From assembly GCF_025151995.1 (NCBI RefSeq), contig NZ_CP102290.1, positions 3,782,001-3,846,000 of the forward strand: DNA of 64,000 nucleotides, given 5' to 3'. Shown here piece by piece: positions 25,023 to 33,450 of the stretch (the first letter of the stretch is position 1; every line of letters begins with the position of its first letter). The notes below the pieces were generated by a model. The model worked only from the letters and a program-made list of their open reading frames with translations. It ran no database searches and had not been told where the DNA came from. Both the position numbers and the translations under genes were made by a program. This DNA is from Ruminococcus gauvreauii. Its GTDB lineage: Bacteria > Bacillota > Clostridia > Lachnospirales > Lachnospiraceae.

Positions 25023-26426
25023 ATGATGAAAACGAGAAAAGGTTATAAGGTATATCCGCTGACGGCAGCGCAGAAGCTTCATTATTACTGTCTGAAATAC
25101 TGTCCCAAAAAGCAGGTGCTGAATATCGGAAGCAGCCTGACCATTGAACAGGATCTGGACTGGGCTGCGCTGAAAGAAGCTGTATATCAGGCATATGACC
25201 GCTGTGAATCCATGCGGCTGCGTTTTGCGGAAGATAAAGAGGGAAATGTCTATCAATACGTGGTAGATAAGGAAGAACGGGAGATTGAACATTTTGATTT
25301 TACGGGATGGCAGGAATGCCATGCGAGGGATAAACTGGTCGAATGGACGGAAACACCGTTTGAACCGTTTGATTCACCCAGAAATCGTGTTGTTATGATT
25401 AAAATGCCGGATGGTTTTCAGGGAATCTATCTGCTCGTGGATCATCTGACGATGGATGCACAGTCACTGATCGTATTCCTGAAGGATGTGATCGAAATCT
25501 ACTGTAACATGAAATACGAGGGGATCGATTATCCGAGACCCATGGCTTCTTATATTAAACAGCTCGAAAAAGACCTGGCGTATGAACAGGGAAGCGAGAG
25601 CGCCAGACGGGACAGAGAATTCTTTGAAAAGCTGATCGCGTCCTCAGAACCGATTTTTGCAGACATTTATGGTCCTGCGAAACTGGAAAAGGAAAGACTG
25701 GAAAAAAATAAGCCGGATATGCGTGCGGCTACGAACACTTCCTCCAACGTGGAGGCAAATATCACAACCTTCCATCTGGAGGCGGAGCCGTCGATGCAGC
25801 TGCTGAGGTTCTGCGAACAGAACAGAGTCTCCATGGTCTGTCTGCTGATGATGGGACTGCGCACGTTCCTGCAGAAGGAAAATGACCTGGATGACATTTC
25901 CATCACGACAACCATAGCGAGAAGGGCGACACTGACAGAGAAGAAATGCGGAGGTTCCAGGATCCACTGTTTCCCGTTTCGGACAGTCATTCCGCGGAGG
26001 GATACCTTTATGGAAGGGATGTTAAAGATACGTGACGGTCAGAATCAGTATTTCCGTCATGCAAATTACAACCCGGTGGATTATTACGGATTTCGTAAAC
26101 AGTACTATGATCTGCCGGATGGGCAGACGTATGAACCGATGAGTCTGACGTATCAGCCGATGAGCCTGAAGACAGGCGGTCTGGAACGGCTGGGAGATAT
26201 TCGGTATAAGACGGAGCGGTATACGAACGGTGCTGCAGCGCACACGCTGTATCTGACGGTTATGCACCGGGCGGAGGACAATGGTCTGGATTTCGGATTT
26301 GAGTACCAGACGGGTGTCGTTACTCCGGAACATCTGGAATATATTTATTATTATCTGTGTAAAATACTGTTTTGCGGGATCGCGGATCCACAGGCGACAG
26401 TGGGCAGTATCATAGAGTCAGTATAA
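25023..26426 (+). CDS. Free-standing NRPS-type condensation-domain protein
   Basis: About 467 aa; GAGGAGGT before ATG 25023. N-terminal VYPLTAAQKLHYY matches the first condensation-domain core motif. The active-site motif HHxxxDG reads DHLTMDA (residues ~148-154): the second His and the Asp are kept, the first His and the Gly are not. Later parts hold the latch/floor-loop segments typical of the double chloramphenicol-acetyltransferase fold. It is not fused to adenylation or carrier domains; the next two genes provide both. It should transfer an acyl group from the ACP to an amine or alcohol acceptor; the acceptor is unknown. A wax-ester-synthase-like acyltransferase is the alternative. Confidence 0.82.
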   Translation: MMKTRKGYKVYPLTAAQKLHYYCLKYCPKKQVLNIGSSLTIEQDLDWAALKEAVYQAYDRCESMRLRFAEDKEGNVYQYVVDKEEREIEHFDFTGWQECHARDKLVEWTETPFEPFDSPRNRVVMIKMPDGFQGIYLLVDHLTMDAQSLIVFLKDVIEIYCNMKYEGIDYPRPMASYIKQLEKDLAYEQGSESARRDREFFEKLIASSEPIFADIYGPAKLEKERLEKNKPDMRAATNTSSNVEANITTFHLEAEPSMQLLRFCEQNRVSMVCLLMMGLRTFLQKENDLDDISITTTIARRATLTEKKCGGSRIHCFPFRTVIPRRDTFMEGMLKIRDGQNQYFRHANYNPVDYYGFRKQYYDLPDGQTYEPMSLTYQPMSLKTGGLERLGDIRYKTERYTNGAAAHTLYLTVMHRAEDNGLDFGFEYQTGVVTPEHLEYIYYYLCKILFCGIADPQATVGSIIESV

Positions 26427-26447
26427 AAATAAGAGGAGGAAGACGAT

Positions 26448-26675
26448 ATGCTGGAACAATTAAAGGACATTATCTGTGAATATGTGGAAGTTGAAAAGAA
26501 GGATATCAGTGAGGATTCCAGATTTATGGAAGACCTGGGGTTCAACTCCTATGATTTCATGGCGATGGTAGGAGAGATCGAAGAGGCATTTGACATCGAG
26601 GTTGTGGAACGGGAAGTGGTGAATGTTAAAACGGTCGGCGACGCAGTGAAATATATCAGAGAGCTGCAGGAGTAA
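26448..26675 (+). CDS. Acyl carrier protein
   Basis: 75 aa, acidic. Phosphopantetheine site in DLGFNSYDFM (Ser34). Not next to fatty acid synthesis genes; it sits between a condensation-domain gene and an acyl-adenylating ligase, so it is a dedicated carrier of this pathway rather than the housekeeping AcpP. Confidence 0.9.
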   Translation: MLEQLKDIICEYVEVEKKDISEDSRFMEDLGFNSYDFMAMVGEIEEAFDIEVVEREVVNVKTVGDAVKYIRELQE

Positions 26676-26698
26676 TCGAAAACGGGGGAGGAAGCAAA

Positions 26699-28183
26699 AT
26701 GCCGGTAAAAACAATGAAAGATGTGATCGACCACGCAGCCTGCACTTACGGAAGTCAGGATGCGGTTCGGTACAAAGTCAGAAAAGAAGTCGTCAGTAAG
26801 AGTTACCAGGATGTAAAGCGTGACAGCGAGTCTGTCAGCTGTATCTTAAAAAGTCTGAATATGCTGGGAAAACATGTGGCACTGATCGGACCCACCAGCT
26901 ATGAGTGGATCATCAGCTACTTTGGTGTCGTGAACTCTCAGAGTGTTGTCGTTCCGGTGGATGTACAGCTTCCGGCGGAGGAAGTCTGTGAACTGCTGGA
27001 GCGGGCAGGGGTCAGCATCCTGATCTATGACGAGCTGCGCGCCGATGTTGCAGGCATGGTGCAGGAGAGATGTCCCGGACTTTCTCACGTGATCTCCATG
27101 CAGTCAGACCTTCCCGGACTTTTGGAAAAAGAGGGCGGAAGCTTTTCGATTCCGATTGATGAGGAGAAGCTGTGTGCTATTTTGTTTACATCGGGTACAA
27201 CAGGAAAAAGCAAAGGTGTCATGCTGAACCACCGAAACCTGACGGAAAATGCGGTTTCTGTGGACATGAAAATCCCGGCAGGTACCGTTTCCATGACACT
27301 GCTTCCGATCCACCATGCGTACTGCTTTACGATGGACATCTTAAAAGCACTCTACATAGGGATCATCATCTGCATCAACGATTCCATCATGCACGTGGCA
27401 AGAAATATGAAGCTGTTCAAGCCGGAGATCGTGCTTCTCGTTCCGATGGTGATCGAGTCCATCTATGCAAAACTGCAGGATGCAGGACCTCTGATTCCGA
27501 AGAAAATGGCGGCGAAAGCAGCATTTGGAGGACGGCTTCGCACGATATGCAGCGGCGGCGCGTATCTGGATCCGGAATATATCGATAAGTTTAAAGACTA
27601 TGGAATTACCATTCTTCAAGGGTATGGAATGACGGAATGTTCCCCGGTCATCAGTACCAATCTGGAATGGGCAGCGAAGAAAAATTCCGTCGGCAGGCTG
27701 CTTCCGAACTGTGAGGCAAAGATTGTCGATGATGAGATCTGGGTACGCGGTTCCAGCGTCATGATGGGATACTATCACATGCCGGAGGAGACGGCGCAGA
27801 CCCTGGAGGACGGGTGGCTGAAAACCGGAGATCTGGGGTATGTGGATGAGGATGGATTTGTTTTCATCACAGGAAGGAAGAAGAATCTGATCATCCTTGC
27901 CAATGGTGAGAATGTGTCACCGGAAGAGCTGGAGAATCGGCTGCTGAAGAACAACCTTATCAAAGAGATTATCGTCAGCGAGTATCCGGGCGGTATCCAG
28001 GCTGAAGTCTTTCCTGATGAAGAGTATGCGAAAAAGAAACGCATCAGAGATATCACGGCGGCAATTCAGGAGATTATCGATGATTTTAATCAGGGTATGC
28101 CTGTGTTCAAGCGGATCAGCCGTCTGAGTATCCGTGATACAGAGTTTGAAAAAACGCCTTCCAAAAAGATCAAACGTCCTTAA
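26699..28183 (+). CDS. AMP-forming acyl-CoA/acyl-ACP ligase
   Basis: 494 aa. ANL-superfamily motifs: LFTSGTTGKSKGVM (A3, ~160), YGMTECSP (A5), TGDLGYVDEDGFVFITGRKKN (in part, A7-A8) and C-terminal PSKKIKR with the catalytic Lys. Closest in style to fatty-acid ligases (FadD/acyl-ACP synthetase). With an ACP gene directly upstream it probably loads a fatty or aryl acid onto that ACP. Last gene of the operon. Confidence 0.88.
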   Translation: MPVKTMKDVIDHAACTYGSQDAVRYKVRKEVVSKSYQDVKRDSESVSCILKSLNMLGKHVALIGPTSYEWIISYFGVVNSQSVVVPVDVQLPAEEVCELLERAGVSILIYDELRADVAGMVQERCPGLSHVISMQSDLPGLLEKEGGSFSIPIDEEKLCAILFTSGTTGKSKGVMLNHRNLTENAVSVDMKIPAGTVSMTLLPIHHAYCFTMDILKALYIGIIICINDSIMHVARNMKLFKPEIVLLVPMVIESIYAKLQDAGPLIPKKMAAKAAFGGRLRTICSGGAYLDPEYIDKFKDYGITILQGYGMTECSPVISTNLEWAAKKNSVGRLLPNCEAKIVDDEIWVRGSSVMMGYYHMPEETAQTLEDGWLKTGDLGYVDEDGFVFITGRKKNLIILANGENVSPEELENRLLKNNLIKEIIVSEYPGGIQAEVFPDEEYAKKKRIRDITAAIQEIIDDFNQGMPVFKRISRLSIRDTEFEKTPSKKIKRP

Positions 28184-28198
28184 CAGTTACAATAACAT

Positions 28199-28245
28199 GA
28201 AAGCAGATTTTCAACCGTTTTGCGGATTTGAAAATCTGCTTTTTT
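28199..28245. terminator. Bidirectional terminator
   Basis: AAAGCAGATTTTCAA / TTGAAAATCTGCTTT with T and A tracts either side, between the ligase gene and the convergent HAD phosphatase gene. Confidence 0.85.
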
Positions 28246-28253
28246 CCTGTGCA

Positions 28254-29027
28254 TTATTCAGGAATATCTCTGACGCCGTCCAGGATCAGACGCGGACGGT
28301 ACGGATACTGTTTGACATCTTCCCGAGTCATCACGCCGGAGAGTACGAGTACCGTGTCCAGTCCGGATTCAACACCTGCAATGATATCGGTATCCATGCG
28401 GTCGCCGATGATCGCGGCATCTTCGGAGTGAACGCCCAGCATCCGAAGCCCTGTACGCATCATCAGAGGATTCGGCTTGCCGACGTAGTATGCCGATTTC
28501 CCGGTCGTCAGCTCTATGGGAGCTACGAATGCGCGGCAGGCGGGGATGATACCATTCTCCGAAGGTCCGGTCAGATCATAGTTCGTGCCGATCAGGCGGG
28601 CGCCTTTTTCAATCAGTTTGACAGCGTGCAGGATACTGTCGTAGTTATAATTTCTCGTCTCGCCGATCACGACGTAATCAGGGTCGACATCATTGATCGT
28701 AATACCGGATTCATACAGCGCGTTCAGAAGTCCCGGAGCGCCGATCACATATGCACTGCAGCCCGGTGACTGTGTGCTCAAAAATTTCGCGGTTGCAAGT
28801 GCGCTGGTGTAAAAGTGACTCTCATCTACATCAAGTCCCATGCGTGCCAGCTTTTGCTGCAGCTCTCTTGGGGAGCGTTCGCTGGAATTTGTCAGGAACA
28901 GAAAACGTTTTTCTTTTTCATATAGCCAGTTCACGAACTCCTGGACACCGGGCAGCAGGATATTGCCATGGTAGATCACACCATCCATGTCACAGATAAA
29001 TCCTTTTTTCTCTCTTAATCTTTCCAT
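28254..29027 (-). CDS. HAD-superfamily IIA sugar phosphatase (NagD-like)
   Basis: 257 aa. CDMDGVIYHGN (nucleophile Asp), LFLTNSSERSP (motif II), a central cap domain, YVGKPNPLMM (Lys) and IIGDRMDTDI (motif III). Matches NagD/AraL-type phosphatases of sugar phosphates or nucleotides. Monocistronic. Confidence 0.9.
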   Translation of the reverse strand: MERLREKKGFICDMDGVIYHGNILLPGVQEFVNWLYEKEKRFLFLTNSSERSPRELQQKLARMGLDVDESHFYTSALATAKFLSTQSPGCSAYVIGAPGLLNALYESGITINDVDPDYVVIGETRNYNYDSILHAVKLIEKGARLIGTNYDLTGPSENGIIPACRAFVAPIELTTGKSAYYVGKPNPLMMRTGLRMLGVHSEDAAIIGDRMDTDIIAGVESGLDTVLVLSGVMTREDVKQYPYRPRLILDGVRDIPE

Positions 29028-29106
29028 ATAAGTCTCCTCTTTGATTGTTTGCTGTTGTCCTCATTGTACCGTGTTAAAAGGAACAGTGCAACGCATAACC
29101 GGTGAT

Positions 29107-29159
29107 TTAACTAAAATTTTACATACGTTTTACCGGACGATGATGATGCATTTTACAAT
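29107..29159 (+). promoter_or_regulatory. Pho-box-like repeats and promoter of pst operon
   Basis: TTAACT (29107), TTTACA (29118) and TTTACC (29129) recur at exactly 11-bp steps, the layout of Firmicute PhoP sites (TTWACA-type repeats spaced 5 bp). TACAAT (29154-29159) fits a -10 element downstream. Phosphate-starvation control of pstSCAB-phoU is therefore likely. Confidence 0.68.
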
Positions 29160-29213
29160 AGAAATTGTAAGATAAGACTTGTAAATCGAAGAGATAAAGG
29201 AGAGAAGATTATT

Positions 29214-30176
29214 ATGAAGAGATCTATCGTAGCATTAATGACAACAATTATTATCGGCAGCACAATATTAGCAGGATGCGCAGGCAATGACGCATCGGCA
29301 GATTCAGAATCTAATACAGCGGATACAACGCAGGAAGCAGCAGCCGGGGATGAGACAGGTACAGAAGATACCGGTAAAGATACTTCGGCAGGCGGGGCAT
29401 CCGGACCGATCACGATCGTCTCAAGAGAAGACGGTTCCGGTACACGCGGTGCTTTTGTGGAACTGTTCGGGATCGAAGAAGAAATAAACGGCGAAAAGGT
29501 CGATATGACAACCGAAGAAGCCAAGATCACAAACAGTACCTCTGTCATGATGACAACGGTACAGGGTGACGTGAATGCGATCGGCTATATTTCACTCGGT
29601 TCATTGAACGATACGGTAAAAGCTGCCAGAATCGACGGAGCGGAGGCGACTGCAGAGAATATCGAAAGCGGCTCTTATAAGGTTGTCCGTCCGTTCAACG
29701 TTGCGGCAAAGGAAGACTTAAGTGAGGCGGCAGCGGATTTCATGGCCTTTATCATGAGCACTGAGGGTCAGGCGGTAGTCGAAGAAAACGGATACATCCC
29801 GGTGAGCGATGTGGAAGCATATGCAGGGAACAAACCGGCGGGTAAAGTGGTCGTAGCAGGCTCTTCTTCCGTGACACCGGTTATGGAAAAATTAAAGGAG
29901 GCATACGCAGCAGTGAATCCGGATGCTGAGATCGAGGTACAGCAGAGTGATTCAACGACAGGCATGCAGTCTGCAATCGACGGATTATGTGACATCGGTA
30001 TGGCATCCCGTGAATTAAAAGACAGCGAGACCAAGGCAGGCCTTGTTCCGACCGCGATCGCTCAGGATGGTATTGCAGTGATCGTAAACAATGACAGCGG
30101 CATCGACGAACTGACAAGTGACCAGGTAAAAGGAATCTACACAGGCGAAGTCCTGGACTGGGAAGACCTGAACTGA
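29214..30176 (+). CDS. pstS: Phosphate-binding lipoprotein PstS, apparently circularly permuted
   Basis: 320 aa. Lipoprotein signal with ILAGC (Cys22), then an acidic Ser/Thr/Asp linker to ~60. In ordinary PstS the chain runs from GSSSVTP through TAIAQDGI and YTGEVLDW to SREDGSGTR. Here SREDGSGTRGAF comes first (~68-80) and GSSSVTPVMEKL starts at ~220, with the protein ending YTGEVLDWEDLN. All phosphate-site elements are present but the halves are swapped, with termini at the first interdomain crossover. Followed by pstC, A, B and phoU. Confidence 0.88.
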   Translation: MKRSIVALMTTIIIGSTILAGCAGNDASADSESNTADTTQEAAAGDETGTEDTGKDTSAGGASGPITIVSREDGSGTRGAFVELFGIEEEINGEKVDMTTEEAKITNSTSVMMTTVQGDVNAIGYISLGSLNDTVKAARIDGAEATAENIESGSYKVVRPFNVAAKEDLSEAAADFMAFIMSTEGQAVVEENGYIPVSDVEAYAGNKPAGKVVVAGSSSVTPVMEKLKEAYAAVNPDAEIEVQQSDSTTGMQSAIDGLCDIGMASRELKDSETKAGLVPTAIAQDGIAVIVNNDSGIDELTSDQVKGIYTGEVLDWEDLN

Positions 30177-30205
30177 TCATCCCCCGGGGAAGGTGAGGAA
30201 AGTAT

Positions 30206-31069
30206 ATGAATCAATTCAAAGAAACAGCAATGAAAATTGTCTTTCTGATCGCAGCCTGTACATCCGTATTAGCAGTTGCACTGATCTGTGTATTTCTTTT
30301 CGCAAACGGAATACCCGCGATCGGGGAGATTGGAATTGGCAATTTCCTTCTGGGGGAACTCTGGAAACCTTCCAATCATCTGTACGGAATACTGCCCATG
30401 ATACTGGGCAGTATTTATGTGACAGCGGGAGCAATCATTCTGGGGGTGCCGGTTGCATTATTTACATCTGTTTTTATGGCAAGATACTGTCCGAAAAAAA
30501 TTTATCCGTTTCTGCAGTCGGCAATCAACCTTCTGGCTGGAGTCCCGTCTGTCGTCTATGGCTTCTTCGGTCTGATCGTGATCGTTCCCATGATCCACAG
30601 GATATCGGGGAGGGATGGGAGTACGATGCTGGCGGCCTCCGTACTGCTGGCCATCATGATCCTGCCGACGATCATCGGAGTGACAGAGTCCGCACTCAGA
30701 AGTGTTCCGGACAGTTATTACGAAGGCTCACTGGCGCTGGGAGCAACGCATGAGCGCAGCGTGTTTTTCACGATCGTCCCGGCAGCTAAATCCGGAATCG
30801 TAGCCGGTATCGTACTCGGTATCGGACGCGCAGTCGGTGAGACGATGGCGGTCATCATGGTAGCTGGAAATCAGGCGCGTATGCCGGCGGGACTGTTTCG
30901 CGGTGTCCGCACACTGACGGCAAATATTGTAATGGAAATGGGATACGCGGCAGACCTTCACCGGGAAGCACTGATTGCAACGGGAGTTGTACTGTTTGTA
31001 TTTATCATGCTGATCAATCTGGCGGTATCGCTGCTGAACAGGAGGACTTACAGTGGAAGTGAAAGCTAG
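30206..31069 (+). CDS. pstC: Phosphate ABC transporter permease PstC
   Basis: 287 aa, six predicted membrane segments. The MetI-type EAA loop is seen as YYEGSLALGATHERSVFFTIVPAA (in part, ~172-195), followed by GIGRAVGETMAV, typical of PstC. Overlaps the pstA start. Confidence 0.93.
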   Translation: MNQFKETAMKIVFLIAACTSVLAVALICVFLFANGIPAIGEIGIGNFLLGELWKPSNHLYGILPMILGSIYVTAGAIILGVPVALFTSVFMARYCPKKIYPFLQSAINLLAGVPSVVYGFFGLIVIVPMIHRISGRDGSTMLAASVLLAIMILPTIIGVTESALRSVPDSYYEGSLALGATHERSVFFTIVPAAKSGIVAGIVLGIGRAVGETMAVIMVAGNQARMPAGLFRGVRTLTANIVMEMGYAADLHREALIATGVVLFVFIMLINLAVSLLNRRTYSGSES

Positions 31070-31925
31070 GAATTATCAGTCATTATCTCAAAAATTAAAA
31101 GCCTATACGAAGAGTCCCATGTCGGCGTTTCTGGCAGCGCTCGTAATGATCTGTACTGCAGTTACATTCTTTGTACTGCTGTTTCTCGTTGCATTTATTC
31201 TTGTCAGAGGAGTGCGCTTCCTGACACCGGATTTATTTTCGTTCACCTATACATCGGACAATGCGTCATTGATGCCGGCACTTATCAACACGCTGACGAT
31301 GACGGCGCTATCTCTGGTGATCGCAGTGCCGATCGGTGTGGCTTCTGCCATCTTTCTGGTGGAATATTCCGGCCGGGGCAGCAAACTGGTCGGAATCATC
31401 CGGGTCACAGCGGAGACACTTTCCGGTATCCCGTCGATTGTATACGGACTGTTTGGACTTCTGTTTTTTGCGACGACATTGAGATGGGGATTTTCCCTGC
31501 TGTCGGGTTCCTTTACGGTGGTCATCATGATACTGCCGCTGATTATGAGAACGACAGAGGAGGCGTTAAAAGCGGTTCCGGTCTCGTTCCGGGAAGCCAG
31601 TTTCGGACTGGGAGCGGGTAAACTCAGGACAATATTTAAGATCGTACTCCCGTCCGCGGTACCAGGTATTCTGGCGGGCATTATTCTGGCGACGGGGCGA
31701 ATCGTCGGAGAGACGGCGGCACTTATTTATACGGCAGGTACGGTGGCACAGATTCCATCCAGCCTGATGGGATCGGGCAGAACGCTGGCAGTACATATGT
31801 ATGCATTGTCCAGCGAAGGGCTGTATATGGATCAGGCATATGCGACGGCAGTCGTGCTTCTTGTGATCGTACTTGCGATCAACTGGCTGTCCGGAAGGAT
31901 CGCGAAACGCATTGCGAAAGGATAA
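31053..31925 (+). CDS. pstA: Phosphate ABC transporter permease PstA
   Basis: 290 aa from GTG 31053 (AGGAGGA 6 bp upstream), overlapping pstC by 17 bp. Six membrane segments; EAA loop FREASFGLGAGKLRTIFKIVLP (in part) and ATGRIVGETAALIYTAG. Pairs with PstC in the channel. Confidence 0.93.
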   Translation: MEVKARNYQSLSQKLKAYTKSPMSAFLAALVMICTAVTFFVLLFLVAFILVRGVRFLTPDLFSFTYTSDNASLMPALINTLTMTALSLVIAVPIGVASAIFLVEYSGRGSKLVGIIRVTAETLSGIPSIVYGLFGLLFFATTLRWGFSLLSGSFTVVIMILPLIMRTTEEALKAVPVSFREASFGLGAGKLRTIFKIVLPSAVPGILAGIILATGRIVGETAALIYTAGTVAQIPSSLMGSGRTLAVHMYALSSEGLYMDQAYATAVVLLVIVLAINWLSGRIAKRIAKG

Positions 31926-31932
31926 GAACGAA

Positions 31933-32682
31933 ATGGACAAAATATCAATAGAAAATATGAATCTGTACTACGGCGATTTTCACGCGCTCAAAGATGTGAA
32001 CCTGCACCTTCCGGAAAAACAGATCACGGCATTTATCGGACCTTCCGGCTGCGGAAAGTCCACGCTTTTAAAATCTCTGAACAGAATGAATGACCTTGTC
32101 GGCGGGTGTAAGATTACAGGTGATATCAAACTGGACGGAGAGGACATCTATGGAAACATGGATGTCAATCTTCTGAGAAAACGCGTCGGTATGGTGTTTC
32201 AGAAACCGAATCCATTTCCGATGAGTATTTATGATAATATTGCATATGGACCGAGAACACACGGTATCCATGCTAAAGCAAAACTGGATGAGATCGTGGA
32301 ACAGTCCCTGCAGGGAGCCGCAATCTGGGATGAGGTGAAGGACCGTCTGAAAAAGAGTGCACTCGGATTGTCCGGCGGGCAGCAGCAGCGTATCTGTATC
32401 GCCCGGGCACTTGCGGTGCAGCCGGAAGTCCTTCTGATGGATGAACCAACCTCTGCATTAGACCCCATTTCCACCTCGAAAATTGAAGACCTGGCAGTCG
32501 ATCTGAAACAGAATTACACGATTATCATGGTCACGCATAATATGCAGCAGGCTGCCCGCATCTCAGACAAAACGGCATTCTTTCTCCTTGGTGAAGTTGT
32601 GGAATACAATGATACAGATGCTCTGTTTGCGTCACCGCAGGATAAGAGGACAGAGGATTATATTACAGGGAGGTTTGGATAA
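31933..32682 (+). CDS. pstB: Phosphate ABC transporter ATP-binding protein PstB
   Basis: About 249 aa from ATG 31933. Walker A GPSGCGKST, MVFQKPNPFPMSIYDNIAYGPR, signature LSGGQQQR, Walker B LLMDEPTSALD. The FQKPNPFPMSI stretch is distinctive of PstB. Confidence 0.95.
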   Translation: MDKISIENMNLYYGDFHALKDVNLHLPEKQITAFIGPSGCGKSTLLKSLNRMNDLVGGCKITGDIKLDGEDIYGNMDVNLLRKRVGMVFQKPNPFPMSIYDNIAYGPRTHGIHAKAKLDEIVEQSLQGAAIWDEVKDRLKKSALGLSGGQQQRICIARALAVQPEVLLMDEPTSALDPISTSKIEDLAVDLKQNYTIIMVTHNMQQAARISDKTAFFLLGEVVEYNDTDALFASPQDKRTEDYITGRFG

Positions 32683-32683
32683 T

Positions 32684-33337
32684 ATGCGCAAATACTTTGA
32701 TCTGCAGCTGAAGCAGCTGCATCAGGAACTAAAGGAGATGGGAGGTCTGTGCCAGATCGTGATATCGGAGACATACCAGCTCCTGAGCAAGGGAGACCGT
32801 GAAGTCATCAAGTCGATCGTGGTGCAGGAGGACCAGATGAATCAGAAAGAGCGTGACATTGAGGCACTCTGCATGAAGCTGCTGCTCAAACAGCAGCCGG
32901 TGGCTACGGACCTGAGAAAGGTTTCCGCTGCGCTGAAGATGATCACAGATATGGAGCGCATCGGAGATCAGGCGCTCGACATAGCGGAAATCGTGGAGAC
33001 GGGAACCATCCTAGAGGCCGACGGCGGCAGGCTTCTGGGAAAGATGGCAGAAGCCACGATGGAAATGGTGTCCAGGAGCATCGAGGCATACGTGGAACAG
33101 AATCTGGAAAAGGCACAGGAAGTTATCCAGTCGGATGACGTCGTGGATGAGCTGTTTGTCCAGGTGAGAGAGAGCCTGGTGAATCGTCTGGGGGGCACAG
33201 GTGATGACAATGACAGAATCCTTGATTTTTTAATGATTGCAAAATATTACGAGCGAATCGGTGACCACGCGACCAATATTGCGGAATGGGTCGAGTTTTC
33301 CATTCTCGGGAGGCACCGAAACGGCAAAGAGGCATAG
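32684..33337 (+). CDS. phoU: Phosphate uptake regulator PhoU
   Basis: About 217 aa; ATG 32684 follows GGGAGGT, 1 bp after pstB. Two three-helix repeats, each with the metal-binding E/DxxxD pattern (MITDMERIGDQALDIAE ~88; IAKYYERIGDHATNIAEW ~190). Tunes the Pst transporter and PhoR signalling. No phoPR genes are in the window. Confidence 0.93.
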   Translation: MRKYFDLQLKQLHQELKEMGGLCQIVISETYQLLSKGDREVIKSIVVQEDQMNQKERDIEALCMKLLLKQQPVATDLRKVSAALKMITDMERIGDQALDIAEIVETGTILEADGGRLLGKMAEATMEMVSRSIEAYVEQNLEKAQEVIQSDDVVDELFVQVRESLVNRLGGTGDDNDRILDFLMIAKYYERIGDHATNIAEWVEFSILGRHRNGKEA

Positions 33338-33386
33338 ATAAGGCTTAGTAAAATTCACCAAAAACGTAACAAAACTCCTGTTTTTG

Positions 33387-33414
33387 TTGATATTTGTGAA
33401 AGAACTGCTATAAT
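33387..33414 (+). promoter_or_regulatory. Promoter of amino-acid ABC operon
   Basis: TTGATA (33387-33392), 16-bp spacer, TATAAT (33409-33414), 37 bp before the binding-protein gene. Confidence 0.6.
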
Positions 33415-33450
33415 AGTTAACAGATTACAGCGAAATCAGGAGGATAAGTA

